Assembly (NCBI GenBank): GCA_028386065.3
Contig: JAKUCV010007240.1
Location: 1-64,000 of the forward strand
From: Turnera subulata
Taxonomy: Eukaryota > Streptophyta > Magnoliopsida > Malpighiales > Passifloraceae
Reading direction: 5' to 3'
Length of the DNA stretch: 64,000 bases
Part shown: positions 47,021 to 57,163 of the stretch, in pieces
Layout of the letters: every line of letters starts with the position of its first letter
Numbering within the stretch: the first letter of the stretch is position 1
Program-made: the position numbers and the translations under genes
Notes under the pieces: generated by a model
Databases searched by the model: none
The model's input: the letters and a program-made list of their open reading frames with translations, nothing else
Told to the model about the DNA's origin: nothing

Positions 47021-48710
47021 TAAACTTCTTGTGAGTACGAATCTTGGATATGATTCGGAAAGTGAGCTTGTTGGAATACACAGTGAGCTTGTTGGAATAC
47101 ATCCAAGCTCCATGTTTGTCTCTATTGCTTCTTCCTTGGTCGCCTTGGCGTGTATTAGTCTTGCCTTGGTTTGCATCATTAGCTCCATGTTTGTCGCCAT
47201 TGTTTCCTTCATGGTTGCCTTGGTGTGCATCATTCCTCGAACCTCTAAGCCTGCCTCCATTTGTATCATTCCCTCCCTGCTCAAAACGATTCGTCCTCGA
47301 ATCGATACCAAGCTTTATGCGTGGAGGATCAAGCTTGATGCGCGTAGCTTCTCCTCCCGGATCAAGCATCATGCAACTAGCATTAGTTTGTTCCTTCCAC
47401 TCCTTAGGGTAAGCATCCCTAAAATCCTGCAAGGAAACAACAACAAAACTAGATAGACGAGGGTAAAGGTTAGATTTGAACCAAGCTTCCTTGTACAAAA
47501 GTACAAACAAACTCTTCTTTTTCTCATAGTCAACCCTCACATCTCTCTCATTTGAGCCTTTTAACACAATTTCTTTTGAGGCTTCTTTTATCTCTTTTCT
47601 TTCCTCACACTCGGCTTCCTCTTTCTTTCCTTTCTCCTCCAATTCTACTTCTTCTTCCTTCTTCTTACTCTTATTTTCTTTTGAACTCTCCTCTTCTTTT
47701 GCAAGGCTCTCAGCCTTCCTCTCTAGCTCTCCTTTTGCAAGGCTCTTAGCCTTCCTCTCTAGCTCTCCTTTTTCAAGGCTCTCAGCCTTCCTCTCTAGCT
47801 CTCCGTTTGCAAGGCCCTCAGCCTTCCTCTCTTCCTCATACTTTGCTTGAGCTTTGGCCTGCTCGGCTTTCCATGCTTCCACTCTTCTTTTAATATGCAA
47901 TTGATCTTCATTGACTTCTTGTGGAGACAATGGCCGAAGGAAAAACCTTTGATCCCCCATGTATAATGAGTACCTACTCTTATCTCTCTCAGGAGCCACT
48001 CTCCTATCAAATTGCCAGGGTCTACCGAGCAACAGATGGTTCTCGTCCATAGGCACAACATCACACAACACTTGGTCAGAATACCTCCCAATTGAAAAAG
48101 AAACAAGGACTTGTTTCGTTACCTTGATCTCTCTCATGTCATTCTTCCCTTTTAGCCAATAAGGTCTAGGATGCATCATACACTCCAATCCTAGCGTGTC
48201 CACAACATATGTACTCACCATGTTGGTACATCTTCCTGCATCAACTTTCAAGCTACAACTTTTTTCCTTCACAGAACATCTAGTATAGAAGATCACCTTT
48301 TGTAGCTCGGGCATCTTTTGAAGTCTGAGTGTATTGCATCTATCAAACTCGCCTTCCAAACGCCTCTGAGGTTCAGTTTGCTCCCGGGGTTTGGGCATCT
48401 CACCCCTTCGCTGCGGTCCCTCTGCTATTGGTGGGTCTTGCTGCTGTTGGCGTGGAGGAGGCTGCTGCTGTTGCTGTTGTCGTAGTGGTTGCTGCTGCTC
48501 CCTCTCGACGACCAAGCTTGCAAGCATGCGCTTCAGCTCCGCCATGTCGTTGTCTTGTTTGCGCCTATGCTCGGCAAGCTCATCAGATTTATCGAGCAAC
48601 TGGTTCTTGAGACGGAGAACCTCATCCCGCAATGCTCTCCATTGTAAAGACTCTCCTTGTCCGTCTTGCTTGCTGCTCTCCGAGTTCTGGCTATTTGGTG
48701 ACTGCGACAT
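46947..48710 (-). CDS. Coiled-coil and retropepsin-like protein of a non-autonomous Gypsy-type element
   Basis: Intact frame of 587 residues. Residues ~20-75 are a heptad-rich coiled coil, followed by a Gln/Pro-rich run (~74-95). A Ty3/Gypsy-type retropepsin domain spans ~135-235 (CSLKVDAGRCTNMVS, VTKQVLVSFSIGRY, CDVVPMDENHLLLGRPW, FDRR). The family's usual active-site triad D-S/T/G-G reads D-A-G here, so proteolysis is uncertain. Then come four ~15-residue repeats (KAESLAKGELER type, ~300-360), a Glu/Lys-rich region and an Asn/Gly/His-rich region. There is no reverse transcriptase, RNase H or integrase, so mobility would need help in trans. The frame being open while the LTRs differ by ~2% suggests a young element. 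The C-terminal ~24 codons lie in the 85-bp anomalous block. Confidence 0.75.
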   Translation of the reverse strand: MSQSPNSQNSESSKQDGQGESLQWRALRDEVLRLKNQLLDKSDELAEHRRKQDNDMAELKRMLASLVVEREQQQPLRQQQQQQPPPRQQQQDPPIAEGPQRRGEMPKPREQTEPQRRLEGEFDRCNTLRLQKMPELQKVIFYTRCSVKEKSCSLKVDAGRCTNMVSTYVVDTLGLECMMHPRPYWLKGKNDMREIKVTKQVLVSFSIGRYSDQVLCDVVPMDENHLLLGRPWQFDRRVAPERDKSRYSLYMGDQRFFLRPLSPQEVNEDQLHIKRRVEAWKAEQAKAQAKYEEERKAEGLANGELERKAESLEKGELERKAKSLAKGELERKAESLAKEEESSKENKSKKKEEEVELEEKGKKEEAECEERKEIKEASKEIVLKGSNERDVRVDYEKKKSLFVLLYKEAWFKSNLYPRLSSFVVVSLQDFRDAYPKEWKEQTNASCMMLDPGGEATRIKLDPPRIKLGIDSRTNRFEQGGNDTNGGRLRGSRNDAHQGNHEGNNGDKHGANDANQGKTNTRQGDQGRSNRDKHGAWMYSNKLTVYSNKLTFRIISKIRTHKKFKKRWKIKIGEELKLKPKNLLSIKE

Positions 48711-48877
48711 TGTCTTGAGCTAATAACCTCAACTACTCTTGCAAACGATTCTCGGTAATCAAATACTTTATTTCTCTCTCTTTCTTTCTTTCTTTTTTTT
48801 TTTTAAAAAAATAATAATTGCGGTAGAATAATAATAAACAGAAAAATAAAAGGATAGTTGATTGATTTGATAACCTG

Positions 48878-48894
48878 AGCTCCGCTACCAAAAT
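48878..48894 (-). other. tRNA primer-binding site
   Basis: Directly inside the 5' LTR the minus strand reads TTTTGGTAGCGGAGCTC, close to the plant retrotransposon initiator-Met primer site TGGTATCAGAGC (10 of 12 matches). It fixes the element orientation. Confidence 0.75.
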
Positions 48895-49558
48895 TGATAC
48901 GACAACACACCTAGCCGGTCCTAGAAGCACCTTCGTATCTAAAGTTGTCCCGATCTCAAATCACAACCAATTGTGCACTGTTCTTGCGCCGATGCTCTTC
49001 ACCTCCTAACAATTCGTGTTAGGCAACAGATGGACGCGAAAGCCCCTCCACCTCCTAAACTCTCGGTGCTAGACAACAAAGAAACAAAGCACAAAGTATA
49101 AAACAAACAAAGAGACTCCTCTCTTTGGGCCGAGATTATTCAAGTTTAACTGAAATTTTTATTACTCAAATAATCTGTCTAACAATGAACCCCTAGGTCT
49201 TTATTTATAGAAGAACACACCTCCTCAAAAGCGGTGAACAGTAATGTCGGTGAACAGTAACTTCCGTGAACAGTAACGTCGGTGAACAGTGATGTCGGTG
49301 AACAGTAACTTCCGTGAACAGTACGTCGGTGAACAGTACCGTCAGCTCCTCCTTGAACTCCAAGTTTTAGCACCTCCTCTCCTATTACTAGATGGACTAG
49401 GATTTAATTGAGCCCACATAACTTGGACACTAATTAAATCCTTGCATTAATAAAATTAAAATAAAACTAGTTGATTTTAATTTGACAACTATAATTAATA
49501 AAATGGATATGTCGACACCTCCTTGAAGGTGGATTGATGTCGACTGGGCCCAATGTAC
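48895..49558 (-). repeat. 5' LTR of the non-autonomous element
   Basis: Matches 46272-46935 nearly base for base, with substitutions such as AATCGTGC/AATTGTGC and GTTTTGGC/GTTTTAGC. The minisatellite lies at 49232-49344. Confidence 0.85.
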
Positions 49559-49643
49559 AGAGCTCAGTTAATGAGGAATTAACTGTCGTTTAAGAACCCG
49601 AAGTCAAAGTCGAGGAGAGGTTAGAACTAAAAGGTAGAGAAGA
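49559..49643. other. 85-bp in-register complement of 46936-47020
   Basis: Starts AGAGCTCAGTTAATGAGG. Direct comparison with 46936-47020 gives no matching position; complement comparison gives 85 of 85. Direct identity resumes at 49644 and is present up to 49558. It is a complement without reversal, so not an inversion. Confidence 0.97.
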
Positions 49644-49801
49644 TGAACTTCTTGTGAGTAGGAATCTTGGATATGATTCGGAAAGTGAGCTTGTTGGAAT
49701 ACACAGTGAGCTTGTTGGAATACATCCAAGCTCCATGTTTGTCTCTATTGCTTCTTCCTTGGTCGCCTTGGCGTGCATTAGTCTTGCCTTGGTTTGCATC
49801 A
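49644..49801 (-). pseudogene. Partial copy of the retropepsin-element ORF 3' region
   Basis: Almost identical to 47021-47178, including the tandem GTGAGCTTGTTGGAATACA repeat. Homology stops at GTTTGCATCA. Confidence 0.85.
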
Positions 49802-51128
49802 CTCTTAGATCAGTAAGATGACCTCTTACCCCCTAAACACTATAAATTGACCCCCCATTACACACAACAGGCACACACATTAGAATTATTTTCTAAACAC
49901 CTATATGCTTAGAGTGCTTAGAGAAACCCCTGTTCTTTGAGTATATGAGGCATTAGAGGAGCTAATTTTCTGGAGAGATTTCGTGGAGAGGAGTAGCAAC
50001 AACCCAGTAGCAAAAGGAGAGCAAGAGGGTTACAAGAAGGAGGCCAATCGGAGCAAATCGTTGGAGAAAAGAGTGCAAACCCGAGAGAAGCTTTCTTCCA
50101 TGCGCAGTCGCGGGAAAATCGCGGTATCTCGAGTTACAAACGTCAGATTGTTACGTTCTTGGTGTCTCTGGAAAGCTAAGAGAGAGATCTACAACTTTTT
50201 TGTTGATACCAAACGCTAATTCGGTCTCTTTTATTATCAATTTTCGATTGAAGTCGAGTCAAGATTCTGTTGAGAAGCGGAAAGCTAATGGGAGCGAGAG
50301 GAGGGCTTCAAGAGGTAACCCTAACCCTTTAATTCAATTTTTGCTGTTGTGTTGCGTTGCTGTGATGCTATTGATGATGATGCTTTGATTTTTATGTGAA
50401 TCTATGCTAGAACTACGTGGCTTTGACCCCGGTCACTCAGGTGCGTAGGTAGTCTCGGTCTGAAAACGAGATATGTTATGTTGTTGTGTGTTGTGTTGAT
50501 GCTGTGATGTCACTGTGATGTTGATACTACTGCTGTGATATTGATGTTGTTGTCATATTGTTGATATTGCTATTAGGATGTTGATGTTAATGTAATGTCG
50601 CTAGCTTGTGAGTTGTATTGTGTTGTCGCGATATTGTTGTGATGTTGATGTTGTGGTTGTGATGTTAATGTTGTGGCTTTGATGTCGATGTTGCTGTGGT
50701 AATGTCGATGCTGCTATGATGATGCTGCATCGTTTTCTAGTTGTGTGTGTTGTGAAGAACTACGTGAGCTTTGAATCCTGTCGCCCGGGGTACGTAGGCA
50801 GTTTCTAGTGGTGGAAGCTCAAGCTCAATTGTGTGTTTATTTTCTGTTTTGTCTTCTGTTTCAGCTTTGTTTTCTTTTGTTTATTGTTTGTGCATGAGGC
50901 ATATTTTGTTCTTCAATTGCACACAATTTCGCCCCAACATGGATGGGTACCTAACACCTTCCCTTTCGTGACGAAACCCCGAATCCTACATCTTTGGAAC
51001 GCTATGACCGGTTGCCGTTGGTAATGGATGTCAAGGTTTTTTTTCTGAATTTTGTCCTTAATAAAATTCGGGTGGCAACTCCTTTGATGTAGTGAGGGAT
51101 CAAATTTATTTTTGGTCGGGTCCTCACA
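49802..51128 (+). mobile_element. LTR of a Tat/Ogre-like Gypsy element (solo or truncated)
   Basis: The recurring GAACTACGTGNNTTTGANCC...GTACGTAGGCAG-type motif (50409-50450 and 50757-50800), followed by ATGGGTACCTAACACCTTCC and TTCGGGTGGCAACTCC, is typical of Tat/Ogre LTR ends. A possible promoter TATAAATT lies at ~49840. 50475-50735 is a degenerate (GATGTTG)n tract. The end TCCTCACA is at ~51128; the start is not fixed. No gene is accepted here. Confidence 0.5.
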
Positions 51129-51131
51129 CCT

Positions 51132-52022
51132 GTACTTGGCCTCGACTTTTTTTTTGTATTCGCACTGAAATTTCCTGATTTTTGATACATGCACTTGGTA
51201 GTTTTATTTAATTTTGGTACTTCTCGTGGTGGGAGATCGTTGGGGACACGTGTCCAAGTTATGTGAGGCCACGTCATCTGGTGGTTAACCCCACCGGAGT
51301 TAACCCGATTTCGACCCGAAACCAAAAAAACCGATCTGTTCCAGGTCTAACCATACCTAATATCCAAATTATATTTTAAAACAATGAGATTAAATCTAAA
51401 AAGCAATTATAAAATTAATCAAAAATACATAATTAATCTCACTAGTAAATAAGAAATGAGATTAAAAATTAAGAATTATATCTTTAAAAAATATATAAAT
51501 AAGGATAAATTTTATATATTTAATTTTTAAAATAAAATTTTATATCAAAAAAATAATTATAAAAAAATTATAAATGTAAAAAAATTATAAATTTTATTTT
51601 AGTTTTAAAAAAATAATTTTTTTAATAAAAAATTTATTTTATAAATTAAATATATAATATTTATATTTATTTATATTAAAAAGCTATAATTTTAAAATTT
51701 TAATTTCACTTCTTATTTACTAGTAAGATTAATTAATTATTTAAATTTATTTTTTAATTCCTTTTTTGAGTTATTCTAACTTTTTTAAAATAAAATTGGG
51801 TTATTTGGTTTGGTTTAACCCGAAACAAGTTGGTTTTTGTGTGGTTTCGGGTCGAATTGACCACCAGATGATGTAGCCTCACATAAAATGAGCACGTGTC
51901 TCCGGTACCTCCTGGCCACCTGGCCACCGAAAGTACCAAAATTAGTGAAAACTACAATGTATAGGTACCAAAAATCATGAAATTTTAGTACGAGTACCAA
52001 AAAAAAGATCGAGGCCAAGTAC
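51132..52022. mobile_element. Fold-back element with ~200-bp inverted arms
   Basis: Left end GTACTTGGCCTCGACTTTTT and right end AAAAAGATCGAGGCCAAGTAC are complementary. The arms extend inward to CATCTGGTGGT / ACCACCAGATGATG (near 51270 and 51860). The centre is AT-rich. Flanking 9-bp sequences (CTCACACCT, AACTGTAAA) do not match, so one side may have been lost. The right edge abuts a truncated Copia gag. Confidence 0.7.
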
Positions 52023-54480
52023 AACTGTAAAAAAATCCTTAATTTGACAAAAGCAATAATCTTTCTACGCCATCATCTTTATGATAGTCTAAAGAAAGAA
52101 TATCATACTGTCAAAGATCCTGTAGATCTTTCGGAGAATTTGAAAGAGAGGTATGATCACTAGAAGATAGTCATACTCCCAAAAGCTCGTTATGAGTGGA
52201 TGCATGTCAGGTTGCAAGAGTTTAAATATGTGCATAAATATAATTCAGCTATGTTTCAAATAAGCTCTCAGTTGAAACTATGTGGAGAAAATATTATTGA
52301 TGTTGATATGTTAGAAAAAAAATATTCTCCACTTTTCATGCATCAAATGTGCTCCTGCAGCAACAATATCGTGAAAATGGTTTCACAAAATATTCTTATT
52401 TAATTTCATGCCTCTTTGTGGCTCAACAAAATAACGAGCTATTGATGGAAAATTATGAGTCTCGCCCTAATGCTTCTGCTCCATTCCCTGAAGCGAATGC
52501 AATAGCATATGATAATTTTGGTCGTAGCCGTGGACAAGGTCGTGGCCGAGGACGTGGATCATGGAAGAAACCGTTTTAATTACCGTGACTATAGTGTTTA
52601 TAACCATAGAAAGGCTAAGGAAAATGCGTGAATTATGTGAATGATGGCAAATATTATGATAAGAAAAATCCTGAGAAAGTCTGCTATCGATGTGGCTTGA
52701 CAGGTCATTGGTTACGAACATGCTGTACAACAAAGCACTCGGTAGAACTTCATCAATCATCTTTAAAAAGCAAAAATAAAGGTGCTGAAACTAATTTTGT
52801 TCAAGATGATGACCAAGATGTTATCTTCCAGACTGATTTATTTTTGGATATTGATGATTATCTTGCTTATCTAGGAGAGCAAGTAATAAAATAAAGCAAG
52901 AATAAATATGTTGTCAGTTTCTTTGTAATATTCGTTAATGTTCTTATCTGTTGTTCATTTCTATTAATGTTCTTAATTTTCTTTTTAATTGGCAATAAAT
53001 TTCAGTCAAACATTATTTTTTAAGCATGTTTTATTATCTTTTATAAAGAAATAGGCATTCAACTGTATGCTTCCAAGAACAATGACTAAGATATTTGTCT
53101 AGCAGACAGTGCAACTACGCACTCCGTATTTAATAAACCGAAATATTTCCTTCGAAATTCGAAAATGCATATGGCAGTACAATCTCTAGTAGTACAAAAA
53201 TTATTGAAGGGTCCGAAAAAGCTCAAATTTTACTACCGAATAGAACAAGGATAATTATTGAAAATGCTTTATTCTTTTTAAAGTCTCAAAGAAATTTATT
53301 GAGCATTGAGGATTTCTATTTAAATGGATTTCATATTGAGACAATGAATGAAAGAGATGCTGAATATCTCTACATTACAAAAGTTACCACCACAGGTAAC
53401 AAACAAGTTGTAGAAAAATTATCTGTATTATCCTCTAGATTGTACTACACATATATTCGAGCCATTGAAAGTTATTACACCCAGCCTGAAGCTGACTAAT
53501 GAGTTAAAAATTTGGCATGACCGGTTAGGCCATCTCGGATCAATAATATGCGCAGAATTGTTGAAAATTCATTTGGTCATCCATTAAAAAACCAGAAGAT
53601 TTTTCAATCTAATGAATTTTCATGTGCTGCTTTCTCACAAGGAAAATTAATTATCCGGCCTTCATATGATAAAGTTGGTTCTAAATCACCAGTATTTTTG
53701 AAAAGAATTCAAGAAGATCAATGTGGCCTATACATCCACCGTGTGGACCATTCAGATATTTTATGGTTTTAATTGATGCATCAACTAGATGGTCTCATGT
53801 GTGTTTGTTGTCCTCATGCAATTTGGCATTTGCACGCTTATTGTCGCAATTAGTCAAACTGCAGGCATACTTCCCTGATCATGCAATTAAGACTATACGT
53901 CTTGATAATGCTGCTAAGGCATTCAGTGACTATTGCATGTCAATTAGAATTGTGGTTGAACATCCCGTAGCTCATGTTCATACCCACAACATTCTGGCGG
54001 AATCGTTGATTAAAGCCTCCAATTGATTGCTAAATCTTTATTGATGAGATGCAAACTCTACGTTACTATTGGGGACATGCTATTTTGCATGCAGCATCAC
54101 TTGTGCGCATCAGGCCAACAAGTTCTCATAAGCTCTTCCCCATTCAATTAGTTCATGGTCACGAACCTAATATCTCCCATCTTCGTACCTTTGGTTGTGC
54201 GGTACATGTGCCAATTGCTCCACCACAACGAACTAAAATGGATCCTCAAAGAAGATTGGGAATATATGTTGGATATGAATCTCCATCAATTATAAAATAT
54301 TTAAAACCATCAACAGGAGATTTATTTACAGCATCGGTTGCTCGTTGTCATTTTGATGAAAATATTTCCCAACATTGGGAGGAGAAAATAAGTAGCTGGA
54401 TAAAGAGATTAAATAGAATGCTATATTATTATCAAGTCTTGATCCTCGAAAAAATCTGTGTGAACTTGAAGTTCAAAAAA
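52023..54480 (+). pseudogene. Copia remnant: gag, zinc knuckle, protease, integrase
   Basis: The gag C-terminal half is at 52030-52580 (LKERYDH, ARYEWMHVRLQEFK, SSQLKLCGENI) in two frames, ending in an RG-rich tail. The CCHC knuckle CYRCGLTGHWLRTC is at 52681. Protease start LADSATTHSVF is near 53100. The GAG-pre-integrase WHDRLGH-like region is near 53515. Integrase pieces are at 53721-54480 (LIDASTRWSHVCLLSSCN, HLRTFGCAVHVPIAPPQ, LGIYVGYESPSI). Many stops and frameshifts. The 5' LTR and gag start are missing at the fold-back boundary. Confidence 0.8.
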
Positions 54481-55415
54481 TGATTCATTTATAAAATATA
54501 GCAAATCAGTTGCCAGACACATTTATTAATGTCAATAGAGGTGACCAATCTCATATTCCAGCTACAAATGCTCTTGTTAGAATTGATGTCCCTGAAGGAC
54601 AACCAAAGAATGCAAATGAATCCCAAGCATACCAGAAGCGTGGCAGACCACTCGGTTCCAAGGATAACAGAGAAATGGAGCAAAAAATACAAGATAGCCC
54701 AAATGAGGTAATAAACCCTCCTGTAGAGTTACAAATTGAAAATCCTCAAGAAGAGGACAAACCTCCGTAAGAAGTTCCTCACATAAATTGTAATGTTCCA
54801 GAAGTAACTCAGGTACCTGAGATAAGTCAAAATGGTGAGACCTCAATCAATTATATTATGCATGGAAAAAGATGGAACCGACGTGAAATACCATCGACGA
54901 AAGTTTTACACATAATATAACGCTAAATATTATGAAAGAAAATAAGGATCATGAATCCAAATCAATTGATGAATGCTAGGGCAGAAATGATTGGCCAAAA
55001 TGGAGAGACGTAATTAAGATTGAGTTAGACTCGCTCATGAAGCGAGAAGTTTTTGGGCTGTAGTCCCTTCACCTGATGGTGTAAAACCGGTCGGTTGCAA
55101 GTGGGTATTTGTGCTGAAAAGAAACGAAGAAAATGATATAGTGAGATATAAACAGCTTGTCGCACAAGGTTTACCCAACGACCTGGTATTGATTATGAGG
55201 AGACATACTCCCTTGTGGTGGATGCAATAACTTTTCGATATCTATTTAGTCTGGCACTACATAAAAAACTAGAAATGCGTCTAATGGATATTATTACAGC
55301 CTATCTCTATAGACCTATAAGCCATGATATATACATGAGAGTTCCTGAAGGACTCAAGTTACCTGAAGCAACAAATTTCTGGGATTATTTTCTTCTCGTG
55401 GGTCCAAATCTGATC
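54481..55415 (+). pseudogene. Copia linker and truncated reverse transcriptase
   Basis: 54510-54770 is a hydrophilic linker with KRGRPLGSKD. At 55050-55340 RT pieces appear (VGCKWVFVLKRNEEN, DIITAYLYRPISHDIYM, VPEGLKLPE). The catalytic YVDD region is absent: the frame jumps from the middle of RT to just before RNase H. Confidence 0.75.
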
Positions 55416-55418
55416 TAA

Positions 55419-55937
55419 TTGGTTATGCAGATGCAGGTAATTTGTCTGATCTATATAAAAGCTCGGTCACAAACAGGCTACTTGTTTACTTATGGAGGAA
55501 CTGCAATACCATGGCGATCCACAAAGCAAAGTGTTGTTGCCACCTCTTCAAATAATGCAGAAATTGTGGCCATACATGAAGCCAGTCGAGAATGTGTTTG
55601 GCTGAGATCAATAACGCAACATATTCGAGATTCATGTAGATTGGATAGTGGGAAAGATATTCCAACAATAATTTATGAAGATAATGGTGCCTGCATTACC
55701 CAGTTAAAGGAAGCATACATGAAAGGCGATCAGACAAAGCATATATCAACAAAGTCCCTTTTCACTCATGATCTTCAGAAGAATGGTGAAATTTATGTTC
55801 AACAAATTCGATCAGATGACAATTTGGCAGACCTATTTACAAAGTTTCTACCTACTTCAATTTTTGAAAAATTAATAAAGAAGATTGGCATCCGACGGCT
55901 TCGAGACATAAAGGGAGGCCAAAATGAGGGGGAGTAG
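55419..55937 (+). pseudogene. Copia RNase H
   Basis: 172-residue frame with SQTGYLFTYGGTAIPWRS, KQSVVATSSNNAEIVAIHEA, YEDNGACITQLKE, KHISTKSLF and NLADLFTKFLPTSIFEKL, the full Copia RNase H signature. E of the usual SSTEAE motif reads SSNNAE. ATGAGGGGGAG at 55923 is the purine-rich stretch that follows RNase H in this Copia group. Confidence 0.85.
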
Positions 55938-56061
55938 AATACGCACTGTACTCTTTTTTCCTTCACCAAGTTTTTATCCCACTGGGTTTTTCTTGGTAAG
56001 GTTTTTAAAGAGGCATTTTTAAGCGTATTCTATCCAAAGTACAATGACGTTCAAGTGGAAG

Positions 56062-56550
56062 TGTTATAAATAAATTATGTGATTGTCATTACTACCATCC
56101 AGTAAAAGTTATTTTTACCGTTCCTGAATTTACCCCCGATAAATATTTTATCCCTACACCTAACATTCAATTGGATTTATCTCTTTTAGCCTCCAGTATT
56201 CCATCTCTCCTAATCTTATTACCATCTTTCTTTACTTAATATCCTTTTGATTTTATCTTATTAAAGTAATCATACTTATTTATTTTTTTCCTCCTATTTT
56301 TACCTATAAATACCCCCATTTATTCATACAGTCTTACACTCTTTGATCTCCCAACATAAGTTCATCTCTTCTCATTTCTACTCACCTCCTTTAAGTTTCC
56401 TCCATCTTTGTTAGCTATTCTTCATTTTCAATATTGTATTATAGTTGTATTGTTTCATATCAAGGTTATATTATTGCCTTGATCAACCTTGTAATTTTCA
56501 TCAAAGACTGAATTTCATCTTCATAACATCTTCTTCTTTTTCTTTTTTAT
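56062..56550 (+). repeat. 3' LTR of the Copia remnant (right end uncertain)
   Basis: Starts TGTTATAAATAAATTATG after purine-rich CAAGTGGAAG. It contains CCTATAAATACCCCC (56302-56316), a typical LTR TATA box, followed by the expected leader. The right boundary could not be fixed; the LTR may extend to ~56680. Confidence 0.65.
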
Positions 56551-56679
56551 GCTCTACTTTTTCTTATTCTCTTTTACCCCTCTCCAATCAAAATTCCCAC
56601 ATCACCGTTAAAACTAATATTCCTTTCTACGCTTTTAGTCGCACAGATAACCACTAAGTAGTCATTACCATCTGCATGT

Positions 56680-57135
56680 AACGGAGAACTCAAGCAAGCT
56701 AATAGAATTTTTTCCAACGGTTATTTTTGGGCTAACAAAGAAAAGAAAAAGAATTGGTTTGATCAGTTCAAAACCGGATCCAAGTTGAAAATCTGCAAAA
56801 TTTGGAGAAACCGCCATGACCCGACCGGATTCTTAAGTTGTGTTTGGAAAATTGTTCTGAGAACAGGTTTTCAGTTTTCAAACTTTTGTAAAAACTAAAA
56901 ACTTGTTTGGATGTATGAAAAGCACATGGTTTGGAGGGAAGAGTTTTGAGAAAAGAGTTGTTTAGGAGCCAAAAACTCAAAACTAAAAAAAGGTGTTTTC
57001 AGTGTTTTTTGCGGTGGCATTTTTGTTATTTTTTAGAAAGCCATTTCATTAATGGTATTCTTGTAAATAAATAAACAATAACAAATATTTTTTTTTTCCC
57101 TTTCCCACTTTGACTAGGGCGGGTTGACCGCTCCT
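56680..57135. other. Intergenic DNA with a Tourist-like end
   Basis: TTAAGTTGTGTTTGGAAAAT (56833) resembles the end of the element at 36319, but no matching second end is visible. No gene. Confidence 0.4.
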
Positions 57136-57163
57136 CAGTCCAAAACGACGTCGTTTTGGACTG
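57136..57163. repeat. Perfect 28-bp palindrome
   Basis: Centred on AACGACGTCGTT and extending to CAGTCC / GGACTG on the two sides without mismatch. The ACGACGTCGT core also occurs in both MULE TIRs (near 3799 and 10244), and a GACGTCGTTTTGGACGT variant occurs near 45492. Confidence 0.9.

Larger units (their letters stand above)
46272..49801 (-). mobile_element. Non-autonomous Gypsy-type element with an extra partial copy
   Basis: Order on the minus strand: partial internal 3' region (49801-49559), LTR (49558-48895), primer site (48894-48878), internal region with one ORF (48710-46947), LTR (46935-46272). The LTRs (~664 bp) differ at roughly a dozen positions. The extra internal piece upstream of the 5' LTR suggests a tandem array made by unequal recombination. 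No reverse transcriptase or integrase is present. Flanking duplications were not found. Confidence 0.75.

Noticed and set aside
49559..49643. Explaining the 85-bp block as an inverted repeat or local inversion
   Set aside because: The reverse complement of 46936-47020 does not match. Only the same-direction complement does, with flanks in direct register.
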